From: Sphingobacterium sp. SGR-19
GTDB lineage: Bacteria; Bacteroidota; Bacteroidia; Sphingobacteriales; Sphingobacteriaceae
Assembly: GCF_011043555.1 (NCBI RefSeq)
Contig: NZ_JAAKGS010000012.1
Location: 1 to 64,000 of the forward strand
DNA length: 64,000 bases
Direction of reading: 5' to 3'
Positions 32,765-42,079 of this stretch are shown here, in pieces. The notes below the pieces were generated by a model. The model saw nothing but the letters and a program-made list of their open reading frames with translations, ran no database searches and was not told the origin of the DNA. Every line of letters begins with the position of its first letter. Within the stretch, counting starts at the first letter, position 1. The position numbers and the translations under genes are program-made.

Positions 32765-34861
32765 ATGGATAAAATTTCAATTTTAGCCTGTGCTATAACC
32801 GCAAGCACTCTTTCTTTTGGACAGGAGAATCCGAATATGAGAGTGTCTAGACCAATAACGACAAACAAAGTATATCAATTGAAAAAAGAAGTGATGACCC
32901 CGGAAAAACTGTGGGAATTAGGGCGTGTATCAGCAGAAGGACTATCGGCAGATGGCAAATGGTTGGTGTATGGTCTATCCAATTATACGTTCGGCGAGAA
33001 TAAATCAGAAAAAAACCTCTATGTCATTCCAATAAAAGGAGGGGAGCCAGTCCAATTTACGCAGGAAGAAGGTGGTGAATCAGTAGTCCAGATAAATAAA
33101 GAAGGCGAAGTCATTTATCTGTTCAAAGGACAGTTATGGTCAAAACCTTTGGCTGGAGGCGAAGCGAAACAGCTGACAGATATAGAAGGTGGATTGGCAA
33201 ATGTGAAGTTATCCCCAGATGGCAAACAGATTATCTTTAGCCGGGCAGTGCTCATCCATCCTTACCACAGCAGAGATAAATATAGTGATTTGACTAAATC
33301 AGATGTCTATATTTATGATGATTTAGATTACCGGCATTGGGATACATTTAATGATGGTCGTTTTAATCATCCGTTCATAGCCACTTATGATAACGGTAAG
33401 ATAGGAGAGCCGCTGGATATTATGGAAGGCGAACCGTTTTACAGCCCGCAAGCGCCTTTTGGCGGAGCGGACGATTTTACCTGGACGTCAGATGGCAAAG
33501 CCGTGTTATATGTATGCAAGAAGAGATTTGGGAAAGAATATGCCTCCAGCACCAATACGGATATATACCGATACGATGTAGCCAGCAAAGTAACCACGAA
33601 TATTACGGAGGGGATGAACGGTTATGATACACATCCTGTATATAGTCCGAATGGGCAGCAACTAGCTTGGCTGAGTATGAAAACTGACGGCTATGAAGCT
33701 GATAAAAATGATATTATCATCTTCGATAAGGCAACAACACAACGCAAAAATTTGACTGCGCACTGGGATGGAACGGTTAATTCCTATATATGGAGTAAAG
33801 ATGGCAGAAAGATATATTTTACAGCTCCAGTTCGTGGCACGGTACAGTTGTTTGAAGTGGAATTGCCCAAAAGTTCTGCTCGGAATACATTGGCCAGAAT
33901 AACGCAAATCAGTGAAGGTAAATTTGATATTGCAGGTATTGTCGGAGAGGTAGATGGTGGTATAATGGTGACATCGACCACCATGACGCGCGCTGCGGAA
34001 ATATATCGTTACGATTTTAAAAAGAAAGCATTGGTAGCTATCACCAAGATAAACGACAATATTTACAAACATGTAGCGGAGACAAAAGTAGAAGGACGCT
34101 TTACCAAGACCTCGGATGGGGAAGAACTATTCTCCTGGGTTATCTATCCGCCTGATTTCGACCCTTCGAAGAAATATCCAACATTGCTTTATTGTCAAGG
34201 GGGACCGCAATCGGCTTTAACACAAACGTATTCTTATCGATGGAATTTCCAGTTGATGGCGTCGCAGGGTTACATTGTTATCATGCCTAATCGGAGGGGA
34301 ATGCCGGGTTGGGGCGAAAAATGGAATGCAGATATATCGAAAGATTGGGGAGGCCAGCCGATACGTGATTATCTTTCGGCCATAGACGATCTCGCTAAAG
34401 AACCCTATGTAGATAAGGAACGTATAGGTGCTGTGGGGGCTAGCTATGGCGGCTACTCCGTATTTCAATTGGCAGGCGTTCACGAAGGGCGTTTTAAAAC
34501 TTTCATTTCGCATTGTGGGTTGTTTGATATGACGTCTTGGTACGGAACAACAGAAGAATTGTTCTTTGCGAATCATGATTTAGGTGGGCCATATTGGGAT
34601 AAAAACAATGCGAAAACATATACAGATTTTAATCCTATAACGCATGTCGATAAATGGAATACACCGATCTTAATTTTCCAGGGTGGGAAAGACTATCGGG
34701 TACCAATAGGACAAGGCTTGGCAGCTTTCCAAGCCGCTCAGCTGAAAAATATCAAAAGTCGTTTGGTTTACCTGCCTGAAGAAAACCATTGGGTACTATC
34801 CGGCCACAATGCGCTGGTATGGCAACGGGAGTTTTTTGGTTGGTTGAAGGAGACTTTGTAA
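32765..34861 (+). CDS. S9-family prolyl oligopeptidase-type peptidase
   Basis: A 698-residue exported serine peptidase (short signal-like N-terminus ending SFGQ). An N-terminal seven-bladed propeller with TolB-like repeats (LSPDGKQIIFSR, YSPNGQQLAWLS) is followed by the alpha/beta-hydrolase domain. Catalytic residues: Ser about 560 in GASYGGY, Asp about 641 in GGKDYRVP, His about 673 in EENHWV. The family includes dipeptidyl peptidases and acylaminoacyl peptidases; I cannot place it more finely. It has its own terminator. Confidence 0.9.
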   Translation: MDKISILACAITASTLSFGQENPNMRVSRPITTNKVYQLKKEVMTPEKLWELGRVSAEGLSADGKWLVYGLSNYTFGENKSEKNLYVIPIKGGEPVQFTQEEGGESVVQINKEGEVIYLFKGQLWSKPLAGGEAKQLTDIEGGLANVKLSPDGKQIIFSRAVLIHPYHSRDKYSDLTKSDVYIYDDLDYRHWDTFNDGRFNHPFIATYDNGKIGEPLDIMEGEPFYSPQAPFGGADDFTWTSDGKAVLYVCKKRFGKEYASSTNTDIYRYDVASKVTTNITEGMNGYDTHPVYSPNGQQLAWLSMKTDGYEADKNDIIIFDKATTQRKNLTAHWDGTVNSYIWSKDGRKIYFTAPVRGTVQLFEVELPKSSARNTLARITQISEGKFDIAGIVGEVDGGIMVTSTTMTRAAEIYRYDFKKKALVAITKINDNIYKHVAETKVEGRFTKTSDGEELFSWVIYPPDFDPSKKYPTLLYCQGGPQSALTQTYSYRWNFQLMASQGYIVIMPNRRGMPGWGEKWNADISKDWGGQPIRDYLSAIDDLAKEPYVDKERIGAVGASYGGYSVFQLAGVHEGRFKTFISHCGLFDMTSWYGTTEELFFANHDLGGPYWDKNNAKTYTDFNPITHVDKWNTPILIFQGGKDYRVPIGQGLAAFQAAQLKNIKSRLVYLPEENHWVLSGHNALVWQREFFGWLKETL

Positions 34862-34864
34862 ATG

Positions 34865-34900
34865 AAAACGGTTCGGACTTGTCACCCGAACCGTTTTCTC
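34865..34900. terminator. S9 peptidase / mlaD terminator
   Basis: A 12-bp stem aaaacggttcgg / ccgaaccgtttt with a 9-nt loop between convergent genes; A- and T-runs on both sides make it bidirectional. Confidence 0.85.
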
Positions 34901-34906
34901 TTATGG

Positions 34907-35854
34907 TTATTTGGTGTCTTTTTTTCCGAAAATACTTAAACGGATATATTTACCCGGTCTTTCCTCTACATCTTTAATTAGATTATCAAGGCTTTCGGAA
35001 GCATTGTTAAGATTGTTGTAAAGGTTATCATCATTCAGTAACAAGCCGATAGATCCTTCACCATTATTGATTTTAGTCGTAATAACTTCCACGTTTTTCA
35101 TCACCTGGGTTGCGTTGTCAATAGTAGCTTTGATTTCCGTCTGGGCCAAGTCACCAGACAAGCTATCCAGATTAGAAAGAATACTGTTAATTTTGGCGTT
35201 GTTTTTCTGAAAGTTATTGGTAATAGACTCGAGGTTCTGCATGATTTTTGCCAACCGAATTTTTTCTGAACCCATCAGCCCTTCCACATCACTCGTGATC
35301 CTCTCCATGTTACGCAACGAGACAGAAATGCTGCGCAAGCTACCTTTAAAATCACGTTGAAACTCTTTATCTAGTGCCGTATTGACAGCAGAAAGTACAG
35401 AATCTAATTTGACGACGAGATTCTCCACTTTTAGTTGGAGGGGCTCGACTTTCTCCAATAAATTAGCTTGTACATCTGATAGAAGTGGATCGCCACTTTT
35501 GGCCAGGGTTTTACTATTCCCCAATTCAAAGACGATGGCCTTACTACCTAATAGATCGGCACTGACAATACGGGCAACTGTATTCGAAGGGATATCGTAT
35601 TCATTTTTTATTTTGAAATGCGTACGTATCTTACCATTTTTTAAAAGCGTCATTTCCGATACGCGCCCAATTTGGTAACCACTGACTACAACGGGCTTCG
35701 ATATGGTTAAGCCATCCACATTATCATAATCCGTGTAAAACTCATTTTCTCTAGAGAAAACATCATTCCCCTTCAAGAAGTTATAGCCTATGAACAATAG
35801 GGCAAGCGCAATCACGGTAATGATACCGACTTTCGTTTCGTTTGATATCTTCAA
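34907..35854 (-). CDS. MlaD-family (MCE) lipid-transport protein
   Basis: A 315-residue inner-membrane-anchored periplasmic protein. One N-terminal helix (TKVGIITVIALALLFIGYNF) is followed by the MCE domain (YDNVDGLTISKPVVVSGYQIGRVSEM in parts, ending GSKAIVFELGNS), and then a long coiled-coil region (about 150-290). MCE proteins form channels that carry phospholipids between membranes. It is the last of a three-gene run with two amidases. The start is TTG (35854); no ATG or GTG is available at a sensible place. Confidence 0.86.
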   Translation of the reverse strand: MKISNETKVGIITVIALALLFIGYNFLKGNDVFSRENEFYTDYDNVDGLTISKPVVVSGYQIGRVSEMTLLKNGKIRTHFKIKNEYDIPSNTVARIVSADLLGSKAIVFELGNSKTLAKSGDPLLSDVQANLLEKVEPLQLKVENLVVKLDSVLSAVNTALDKEFQRDFKGSLRSISVSLRNMERITSDVEGLMGSEKIRLAKIMQNLESITNNFQKNNAKINSILSNLDSLSGDLAQTEIKATIDNATQVMKNVEVITTKINNGEGSIGLLLNDDNLYNNLNNASESLDNLIKDVEERPGKYIRLSIFGKKDTK

Positions 35855-35916
35855 AATAGTCTAGCTTGGGTAAATTAAATCCTTATATGTTAACAACAAA
35901 CGAATGTAACAAATGT

Positions 35917-36726
35917 TTATCGTTCTACAGACGTTTTGTACGTTTTTATTGCGTCGAATAAATTTTGAACCATTTCTTTTTGACCTGCGGTTGACAACAT
36001 ATAGTTTTCTTCAATGGAGCTACTCATAAAACCGAGCTCGGTTAATACGGCTGGCATACCTGCTGTTGCAAGTACTGCTAAGGATTGTTCTTTTACGCCT
36101 CTGTCTGGCCTGCCGGATGTGGTAAATTTATCCTGCATAAGCGAGGCTAACTTAATGCTCTCTCTACGATGTTGATTTTTCATCAACTGAAAGACAATCA
36201 TACTCGATGGATCTTTAGGATCAAAACCACCATAGTTTTCCTCATAATTGTCTTCTAGTAAGATCGATGCATTCTCTCGGATAGCCGCATCTTGCTGACC
36301 GAGTCTATTGTACCCGCACACCAATGTTTCGGTACCGCGCGCCGGCGATCGGCGCGTTGCAGCGGCGTTGCAATGTATCGATATAAAAAGATCGGCGTTA
36401 TGTTTATTTGCTAGTGCAGGTCGTTCATACAAAGGTATAAAGACATCCGTCTTTCGCGTGTATATTATTTTTACACCTGGCATTTCGTTTTCAATTTTTT
36501 TGCCCAGTTTGAGCGCAACCGCCAGTGCGATATCCTTTTCATTCGCTTTTCTACCGACGGCACCAGCGTCTCTTCCGCCGTGACCGGGGTCAAGTACGAT
36601 AAGCTTGAATGGCTGTCGAGGAGGAATACTACGATCGCCTTGTGACGGGATAAAAGAACTAAATAGCCAAAGACTGACCAATACAAGATAACTTCTCAAA
36701 ATATTCAAATTATAAGATCTTTTCAA
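35917..36726 (-). CDS. N-acetylmuramoyl-L-alanine amidase (Amidase_3), copy A
   Basis: Cleaves the bond between muramic acid and the stem peptide in peptidoglycan, aiding cell separation. The 269-residue exported enzyme has the zinc-ligand motifs LDPGHGGRDAGAVGRKANEKD (His and Glu, in parts), LFISIHCNAA (His) and the C-terminal catalytic AVLTELGFMSS (Glu). It starts at a TTG (36726) followed by a short signal-like segment (YLVLVSLWLFSSF). It is a paralogue of the next gene, sharing FQLMKNQHRRESIKLASLMQ-type text. Operon member between the other amidase and MlaD. Confidence 0.9.
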   Translation of the reverse strand: MKRSYNLNILRSYLVLVSLWLFSSFIPSQGDRSIPPRQPFKLIVLDPGHGGRDAGAVGRKANEKDIALAVALKLGKKIENEMPGVKIIYTRKTDVFIPLYERPALANKHNADLFISIHCNAAATRRSPARGTETLVCGYNRLGQQDAAIRENASILLEDNYEENYGGFDPKDPSSMIVFQLMKNQHRRESIKLASLMQDKFTTSGRPDRGVKEQSLAVLATAGMPAVLTELGFMSSSIEENYMLSTAGQKEMVQNLFDAIKTYKTSVER

Positions 36727-36770
36727 CTATACTAATTTACACATATATATGGAGCATACCAAGCAAAGCA

Positions 36771-37631
36771 TCAGTGCCTCATATAAGCTTTATACGCCTT
36801 GATTGCATTCGCAAGATTTTGTGCTATTTCTATCTGACCTTGCTGTGAAATCATATAATCTTCCTCTTCAGGGCTACTGATAAATCCAATTTCCGTTAAT
36901 ACAGCCGGCATAGCAGCCTTAGCAAGTACAGCTAGGCCTAACTCTTTAACACCACGATCTATCAAGGCGCTTTTTACATACTCTCCCTGTATAAGGGAAG
37001 CCAATTTGATGCTTTCTTTACGGTATTGATTTCGCATCAATTGAAAGATGATGTAGGTTGAAGGATCTTTTGGATCAAAACCGTACTCTTCCTCGTAATT
37101 ATCTTCCAGTAGCAGATCGGCATTTTCTCGAATAGCGACGTCTTGTTCGCTGCTGCGGTGAAAACCTAAAACAAATGTTTCCGTCCCGCGGACATGTGGT
37201 GCTCTTTTCACCGTTGTGACGTATCGCCCTCGTTTGTTTCGAACACGTACATCACGATCAGCTGAATTTGCATGGATCGAGATAAAAAGATTAGCCTTGT
37301 TCCTGTTGGCAATATCCGATCGGGTTTTGAAAGGAACATCAACATCTGTGTCTCGCGTCAAAATAACTTTGACACTAGGCTCCTGCTCCTCCAGAAGTTC
37401 TTTTAACTTTTTGGATACATCAAGCACAATATCTTTTTCGGCAACTTTCCTTCCCCTCGCTCCAGGAATCTTCCCCCCATGTCCCGGATCGATGACAACG
37501 ACAAACGTTTCTTTCCCTCGTTCGTCATCACTTATAGCGTGAGCTGGAAATGTAAAAAAGGCACACAATACAAATGCCATTACCGCAACGAAAATTGGTT
37601 TAGCAGGTTTTACATTTAAAATTCTAATCAT
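36771..37631 (-). CDS. N-acetylmuramoyl-L-alanine amidase (Amidase_3), copy B
   Basis: A second exported amidase of 286 residues, same family as the copy next to it. Signal peptide ends AHA (about residue 32). Motifs VIDPGHGGKIPGARGRKVAEKDI (in parts), LFISIHANSA and AVLTEIGFISSPEEE supply the zinc ligands and the catalytic Glu. It has an extra loop after the second motif (NKRGRYVTTVKRAPH) that the other copy lacks, so the two may differ in partner or substrate. First gene of the minus-strand run; divergent from lptD. Confidence 0.9.
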   Translation of the reverse strand: MIRILNVKPAKPIFVAVMAFVLCAFFTFPAHAISDDERGKETFVVVIDPGHGGKIPGARGRKVAEKDIVLDVSKKLKELLEEQEPSVKVILTRDTDVDVPFKTRSDIANRNKANLFISIHANSADRDVRVRNKRGRYVTTVKRAPHVRGTETFVLGFHRSSEQDVAIRENADLLLEDNYEEEYGFDPKDPSTYIIFQLMRNQYRKESIKLASLIQGEYVKSALIDRGVKELGLAVLAKAAMPAVLTEIGFISSPEEEDYMISQQGQIEIAQNLANAIKAYKAYMRH

Positions 37632-37669
37632 CTGTACAATATCCTATTCTATCTCCGTTTAAGTAAGTG

Positions 37670-37677
37670 CAAAAATA
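37670..37677 (-). promoter_or_regulatory. -7 promoter box for the amidase-mlaD operon
   Basis: Minus strand reads TATTTTTG, a full TAnnTTTG match, 38 nt ahead of the first amidase gene. Confidence 0.55.
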
Positions 37678-37734
37678 GTTGAAAATTTATGTTTCATTAA
37701 CATGTTTACACCATGCGATGTGAATGTTTTTGAC

Positions 37735-37742
37735 TATTTTTG
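37735..37742 (+). promoter_or_regulatory. -7 promoter box for lptD
   Basis: TATTTTTG on the plus strand, 49 nt before the TTG start of lptD, arranged back-to-back with the amidase promoter 58 bp away. Confidence 0.55.
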
Positions 37743-37791
37743 TCGAAACAATTTTAAAAGATTCTTACAAAAATAACATTCATAATTCATT

Positions 37792-40509
37792 TTGAAGGCG
37801 TTTACACGAGTTTTATGTCAAATTTTATTTCTTTTGTTGAGTTGCTCACTGGCTGTATCTCAAGTGGTAACCCCTTCTTATCCCACCTCTTCTAACGCTC
37901 AAGACACGGCATTAATTGTTGCCGACACCATAAAAAATATAACAGACACTACGGTTGTGGCAGATTCAACCATGTTGTCGGACACGACGAGGAATCACCT
38001 AAAGGAAACACAAGGGCAAGATACCGTGATTATGGAGGACGATAGCGGTCTAGAAACTATGGTTACTATTGTTGCTAATGATTCGTCATGGAATGAAGTC
38101 AGTAAAAATATCCTCCATCTATATAATGGTGCCAAAGTTAAATATCAAGACTTTGAGTTGGCTGCTGACTATATCCGGTTAGATAGAAATACCAATCAAT
38201 TGTTTGCCAGTGGGGTTACAGACCATAACGGCAAGTACATTGGTCGGCCAGTAGTTATATTTCCGGGCGAAAGCCCCAAATCCGTTGACTCATTAGTGTA
38301 TGATTACAAAAGCCGGGAAGGAAATACCTATGGTATCATGACCGAGGAAGACGGCGCTTACATCCAGGCAAGAGTCGTCCGAAAGAACCTATACGATGAG
38401 CTTTCGCTGCAAAAGGGAATGTACAGTACCTGTAATTTACCCTATCCACACACACACTTTGGTATTCAGTTTACAAAGGGGTTATTGGCAAAAAACCATA
38501 TTGTAGTGGGGCCAGCATTTCTTGTGGTTGAAAATATTCCCCTGAAATTTATAGCGATCCCTTTTGGTTTTTTTCCGAAGAACAACAAAAGATCCTCCGG
38601 CCTTTTATTTCCTTCTTTTGGAGAAGATGCCGCGCGCGGTTTTTCTATGCGCGACATGGGATGGTACCTGGCATTTAGTGATTATTGGGATTCCGAAATT
38701 AGAGGAAGCTTATATTCGAAGGGCGCATGGGAAGCCAGTGTGCGCACAAACTATCTCGTGAATTATAAATACAGCGGTGGGTTTAACGTTCGATATAGTT
38801 CTACTCCAACGGGGGTTGAAGGAACGGAAAGCTACGGGCGTAGCAAGGATTTCAACGTGACCTGGAACCATACACAACGACAAGAAGCGAATCCGGGAAC
38901 CTCATTCTCTGCGTCGGTCAATTTCGCTACACGTTCCTATTTCCAAAATACAGGCTTCAACATGCAGAATACCATGGAAGATCTGACACGAAATAATATG
39001 TCGTCTTCAATTGCGTACGGTAAAGTTTTTGCCGATGGAAAAGTGAACTTCACGGCTAATATGAGCCATCGGCAAGACATGACATCCGGACAGGTCGATC
39101 TGGAACTGCCTTCTTTCAGTCTGAACGTATCTACGTTTAACCCATTCGATTCCAAAGATCGTGTCGGCGATCAAAAGTGGTATCAGCGGATTACGGTCGG
39201 ATATAGTTTGCAGGGAAGAAACTCCATATCTACTTATGATACCTTACTTTTCAAGAAAGAAGCGCTGAACAACTTCACGAATGGTTTCCAGCATAATATC
39301 CCGATTAGTTTAAGTTTAAACGCCTTTAAATATTTTCAATTCAATACATCTGTAAATTATACGGAACGTTGGTATCTACAGAGTGTCCGTAAAAGATTGG
39401 CCAACGAAATCAATGGTTATACGCCTACACGTGATACGGTGAGTGGTTTTGAGCGTGCCTATGATTATTCCATGTCGGCAGGTCTTTCCACAAAGGTTTA
39501 TGGTATGTATCCTAAAATGGGAAAAGTAGAAGCTATTCGTCATGTCATTACTCCATCGGTCAACCTCAATTATCGTCCCGATTTCTCTGACCCCCGCTAT
39601 GGTTTCTATCGGGATTTTATAAACGATAATGGTGTGGTCGAACGTTATTCAATCTTTGAGGGAGGTATCTTTGGTGGCCCTGGTGCAGGCAAGTCTATGG
39701 GTATCGGTTTTTCGGTGGATAATAACATCGAAGCCAAAGTTCGGAACAATAACGATACCACCGGCAATGAAGCGTTTCGGAAAGTGAAAATTCTGCAAGG
39801 TCTGACCTTCAGCGGAAACTATAATTTCATGGCCGATTCCCTAAAGCTTTCCAACATTAGTTTCTCGGGGCGTACTTCCCTGTTCAAGGAAAAGATAAAC
39901 TTAAACTTCAACGGTACCTTTGATCCTTATGCCTTTAACCCCGAGACAGGGCAAAAAATCAATAGGTTTGCTATTCAGGATGGAAACCTGGCCCGGCTGA
40001 CGAATTTCGGTTTGTCGTTTGATTATAGCCTTAATCCCAATGCAAACAAGAGCCGGAATGACAATCTGGATTCCCTCCGTAACCAGATGCCCAATATGAC
40101 GGCGGAGCAGGCGAATGCCCTCGCGCGTATCAGTACCGACCCCAATGCGTTTGTGGATTTTAATATTCCATGGAATTTGAACGGTTCATTCAGTATGAAC
40201 TACAATAAGTCCTGGGATCGTGATGAAAGACGGATGAAGAATAACGTTACCGCCACGGTCAATATAAATGGCGATTTTAACGTTACACCGAAGTGGAAAG
40301 TACAATTCAATACGGGCTATGACCTCCGACAAAAAGCACTTTCACTAACACGGTTTAGTATTTATCGTGATCTGCATTGCTGGGATCTGTCGGTAGGCTG
40401 GACACCTTTTGGACAATATAAGAGTTACAATATAACGATTCGTGCCAAAGCTTCGATATTGCAAGACTTGAAATTGACGAAGCGGGAGAGTCATTATACT
40501 TATCGATAG
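37792..40509 (+). CDS. lptD: LptD-like LPS assembly outer-membrane protein
   Basis: A 905-residue outer-membrane protein that inserts lipopolysaccharide into the outer leaflet. After a signal peptide (CQILFLLLSCSLAVS) and a Thr/Ser/Asp-rich linker comes an OstA-like segment (HLYNGAKVKYQDFELAADYIRL in parts, then DHNGKYIGRPV), followed by a large barrel of many amphipathic strands. TCNLPYPHTHFGIQFTKG and FFPKNNKRSSGLLFPSFGED are typical of Bacteroidota LptD. The start is TTG (37792); a stop codon lies just upstream in frame, and no ATG precedes the signal. Divergent from the amidases. Confidence 0.88.
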   Translation: MKAFTRVLCQILFLLLSCSLAVSQVVTPSYPTSSNAQDTALIVADTIKNITDTTVVADSTMLSDTTRNHLKETQGQDTVIMEDDSGLETMVTIVANDSSWNEVSKNILHLYNGAKVKYQDFELAADYIRLDRNTNQLFASGVTDHNGKYIGRPVVIFPGESPKSVDSLVYDYKSREGNTYGIMTEEDGAYIQARVVRKNLYDELSLQKGMYSTCNLPYPHTHFGIQFTKGLLAKNHIVVGPAFLVVENIPLKFIAIPFGFFPKNNKRSSGLLFPSFGEDAARGFSMRDMGWYLAFSDYWDSEIRGSLYSKGAWEASVRTNYLVNYKYSGGFNVRYSSTPTGVEGTESYGRSKDFNVTWNHTQRQEANPGTSFSASVNFATRSYFQNTGFNMQNTMEDLTRNNMSSSIAYGKVFADGKVNFTANMSHRQDMTSGQVDLELPSFSLNVSTFNPFDSKDRVGDQKWYQRITVGYSLQGRNSISTYDTLLFKKEALNNFTNGFQHNIPISLSLNAFKYFQFNTSVNYTERWYLQSVRKRLANEINGYTPTRDTVSGFERAYDYSMSAGLSTKVYGMYPKMGKVEAIRHVITPSVNLNYRPDFSDPRYGFYRDFINDNGVVERYSIFEGGIFGGPGAGKSMGIGFSVDNNIEAKVRNNNDTTGNEAFRKVKILQGLTFSGNYNFMADSLKLSNISFSGRTSLFKEKINLNFNGTFDPYAFNPETGQKINRFAIQDGNLARLTNFGLSFDYSLNPNANKSRNDNLDSLRNQMPNMTAEQANALARISTDPNAFVDFNIPWNLNGSFSMNYNKSWDRDERRMKNNVTATVNINGDFNVTPKWKVQFNTGYDLRQKALSLTRFSIYRDLHCWDLSVGWTPFGQYKSYNITIRAKASILQDLKLTKRESHYTYR

Positions 40510-40511
40510 AT

Positions 40512-40700
40512 GTTCTTTTTCCCCGTGAAAAAGAACCAAAAAACTCGTGGCTTCGGATATTTGAGAGGAAGGGCTGTACTAAGGATGAATTTCTACATAC
40601 CTCAAATACCCGCATGCCACATTTAAGTGTTAATTAGGGATAGTACAACCTCGTGTGGATGTCCTTTCTGGAGTTTATATTAGATATTAAAAAAGGTAGA
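40512..40700. repeat. Intergenic structured repeat, copy 2
   Basis: Begins three bases after the lptD stop with a 9-bp hairpin (40512-40536, gttcttttt / aaaaagaac). It shares ctcg..gcttcg before an inner stem that pairs tatttgag (40558-40565) with ctcaaata (40601-40608), a loop with tactaaggatga, and the tail atttaagtgttaatt-agggat. The stem sequence differs from copy 1 (32291) but pairing is kept. The 3' limit is uncertain. Confidence 0.6.
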
Positions 40701-40737
40701 GCCGCGTCTAATATTCATTCTCTAATATCGAATAAAA

Positions 40738-41979
40738 ATGAAAGCAGAAATCATTACGATAGGTGACGAGCTATTAAACGGTCAGGTGGTAGACACTAAT
40801 TCCGCGTGGATTGCCCAGCGTATGGGGGAGCTCCATATTCCTGTCGTCCATATTACCTCTATATCCGATAAAGCGTATGCTATAAAAAAAGCTTTGCAGC
40901 AGGCTGAAGAGCGTGCCGATGTAATCATCATGACCGGCGGATTGGGACCTACCCGAGACGATATTACAAAAGCTGCAGTAGCAGATTACTTTGGTACAAC
41001 ACTGGTACGTAACGAGGCTGTATTGGCACATGTACAGGAGATTTTTCATCGTTCAGGTAGAAAGCACATGCCCGCTATGAATATTGGTCAAGCAGATGTA
41101 TTGGCCAACGCAACGGTCCTGTTCAACGATTTCGGCACAGCGCCGGGGATGGCAGTCGGACATAACGGTAAATATTTCGCATTTTTACCGGGTGTACCAT
41201 TTGAAATGAAGTTTCTCATGGACAACCGTGTACTACCCATGTTGCGCGATACTTACAAAAGTGATGTATTTATTTATAACACCTATTTAATGACTGTCGG
41301 TATCGGGGAATCCCATTTGGCCGAGCAGCTTGCCGATATCGAAGATACGTTGCCCTCGTTTATTTCCTTGGCCTATCTTCCGAGAATCGGGATGGTACGT
41401 TTGCGTTTTACAGGTGAAGGAACGGATATGGAAGCTTTGACAAGTTTAACGAATAGCGTTAAGGAACAAGTGGTGGAGCGCGTAAAAGATCATGTCGTTT
41501 CGGTAGACAATCGTTCATTTGAAGAAGTTTTGGTGCAAACTTTTACGGATACAGGTGTTACACTTTCCACTGCTGAAAGTTGTACGGGCGGTTCCATTTC
41601 AGCACGGATTACAGCAGTCCCTGGTGCCAGCCAAATGTTTCAAGGCGCTGCAGTTGTTTATTCTAATCGGGCCAAGATAGATGTTTTAGGTGTTTTACCC
41701 GATACATTAACACAATATGGCGCTGTCAGCGAGCCGACTGTCAAAGAAATGGCGGAAGGGGCAAGACGTGTATTCGGTACGGATTATGCTATTGCCACAA
41801 GTGGTATTGCTGGGCCCGGTGGAGGAACCGAAACAAAACCGGTTGGAACAGTCTGTATAGCCGTCGCGGGGAAATCCGAAACACGAACACAAACGTTCCA
41901 TTTTAAAAACGATAGAGCGATCAATATAGAACGTACCGTTGTAGCAGGATTAACGATGCTTTGGGATATATTGAAATAA
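40738..41979 (+). CDS. cinA: CinA-family nicotinamide-nucleotide amidase / ADP-ribose pyrophosphatase-like
   Basis: Two-domain protein of 413 residues. The N-terminal molybdopterin-binding-like domain has ITIGDELLNGQVVDTNSAW and MTGGLGPTRDDITK; the C-terminal CinA domain has TAESCTGGSISARITAVPGAS and GIAGPGGGTETKPVGTV, the latter catalysing deamidation of nicotinamide mononucleotide in characterised members. It is involved in pyridine-nucleotide recycling and is sometimes linked to competence. The single gene lies before the E2 gene with 100 bp between them. Confidence 0.92.
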   Translation: MKAEIITIGDELLNGQVVDTNSAWIAQRMGELHIPVVHITSISDKAYAIKKALQQAEERADVIIMTGGLGPTRDDITKAAVADYFGTTLVRNEAVLAHVQEIFHRSGRKHMPAMNIGQADVLANATVLFNDFGTAPGMAVGHNGKYFAFLPGVPFEMKFLMDNRVLPMLRDTYKSDVFIYNTYLMTVGIGESHLAEQLADIEDTLPSFISLAYLPRIGMVRLRFTGEGTDMEALTSLTNSVKEQVVERVKDHVVSVDNRSFEEVLVQTFTDTGVTLSTAESCTGGSISARITAVPGASQMFQGAAVVYSNRAKIDVLGVLPDTLTQYGAVSEPTVKEMAEGARRVFGTDYAIATSGIAGPGGGTETKPVGTVCIAVAGKSETRTQTFHFKNDRAINIERTVVAGLTMLWDILK

Positions 41980-41984
41980 TATTT

Positions 41985-41992
41985 TATTTTTG
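41985..41992 (+). promoter_or_regulatory. -7 promoter box for the E2 gene
   Basis: TATTTTTG matches TAnnTTTG and lies just after the cinA stop, 87 nt before the E2 ATG. No clear -33 box is seen, since this part overlaps the end of cinA. Confidence 0.4.
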
Positions 41993-42079
41993 ACTCATTA
42001 TAAAATATTATGTTTTGTTTAATTGAATTTGTTAGATTAAATGTTAATTTAGTAAATCATTCAACGAACTTAGGTCAAT

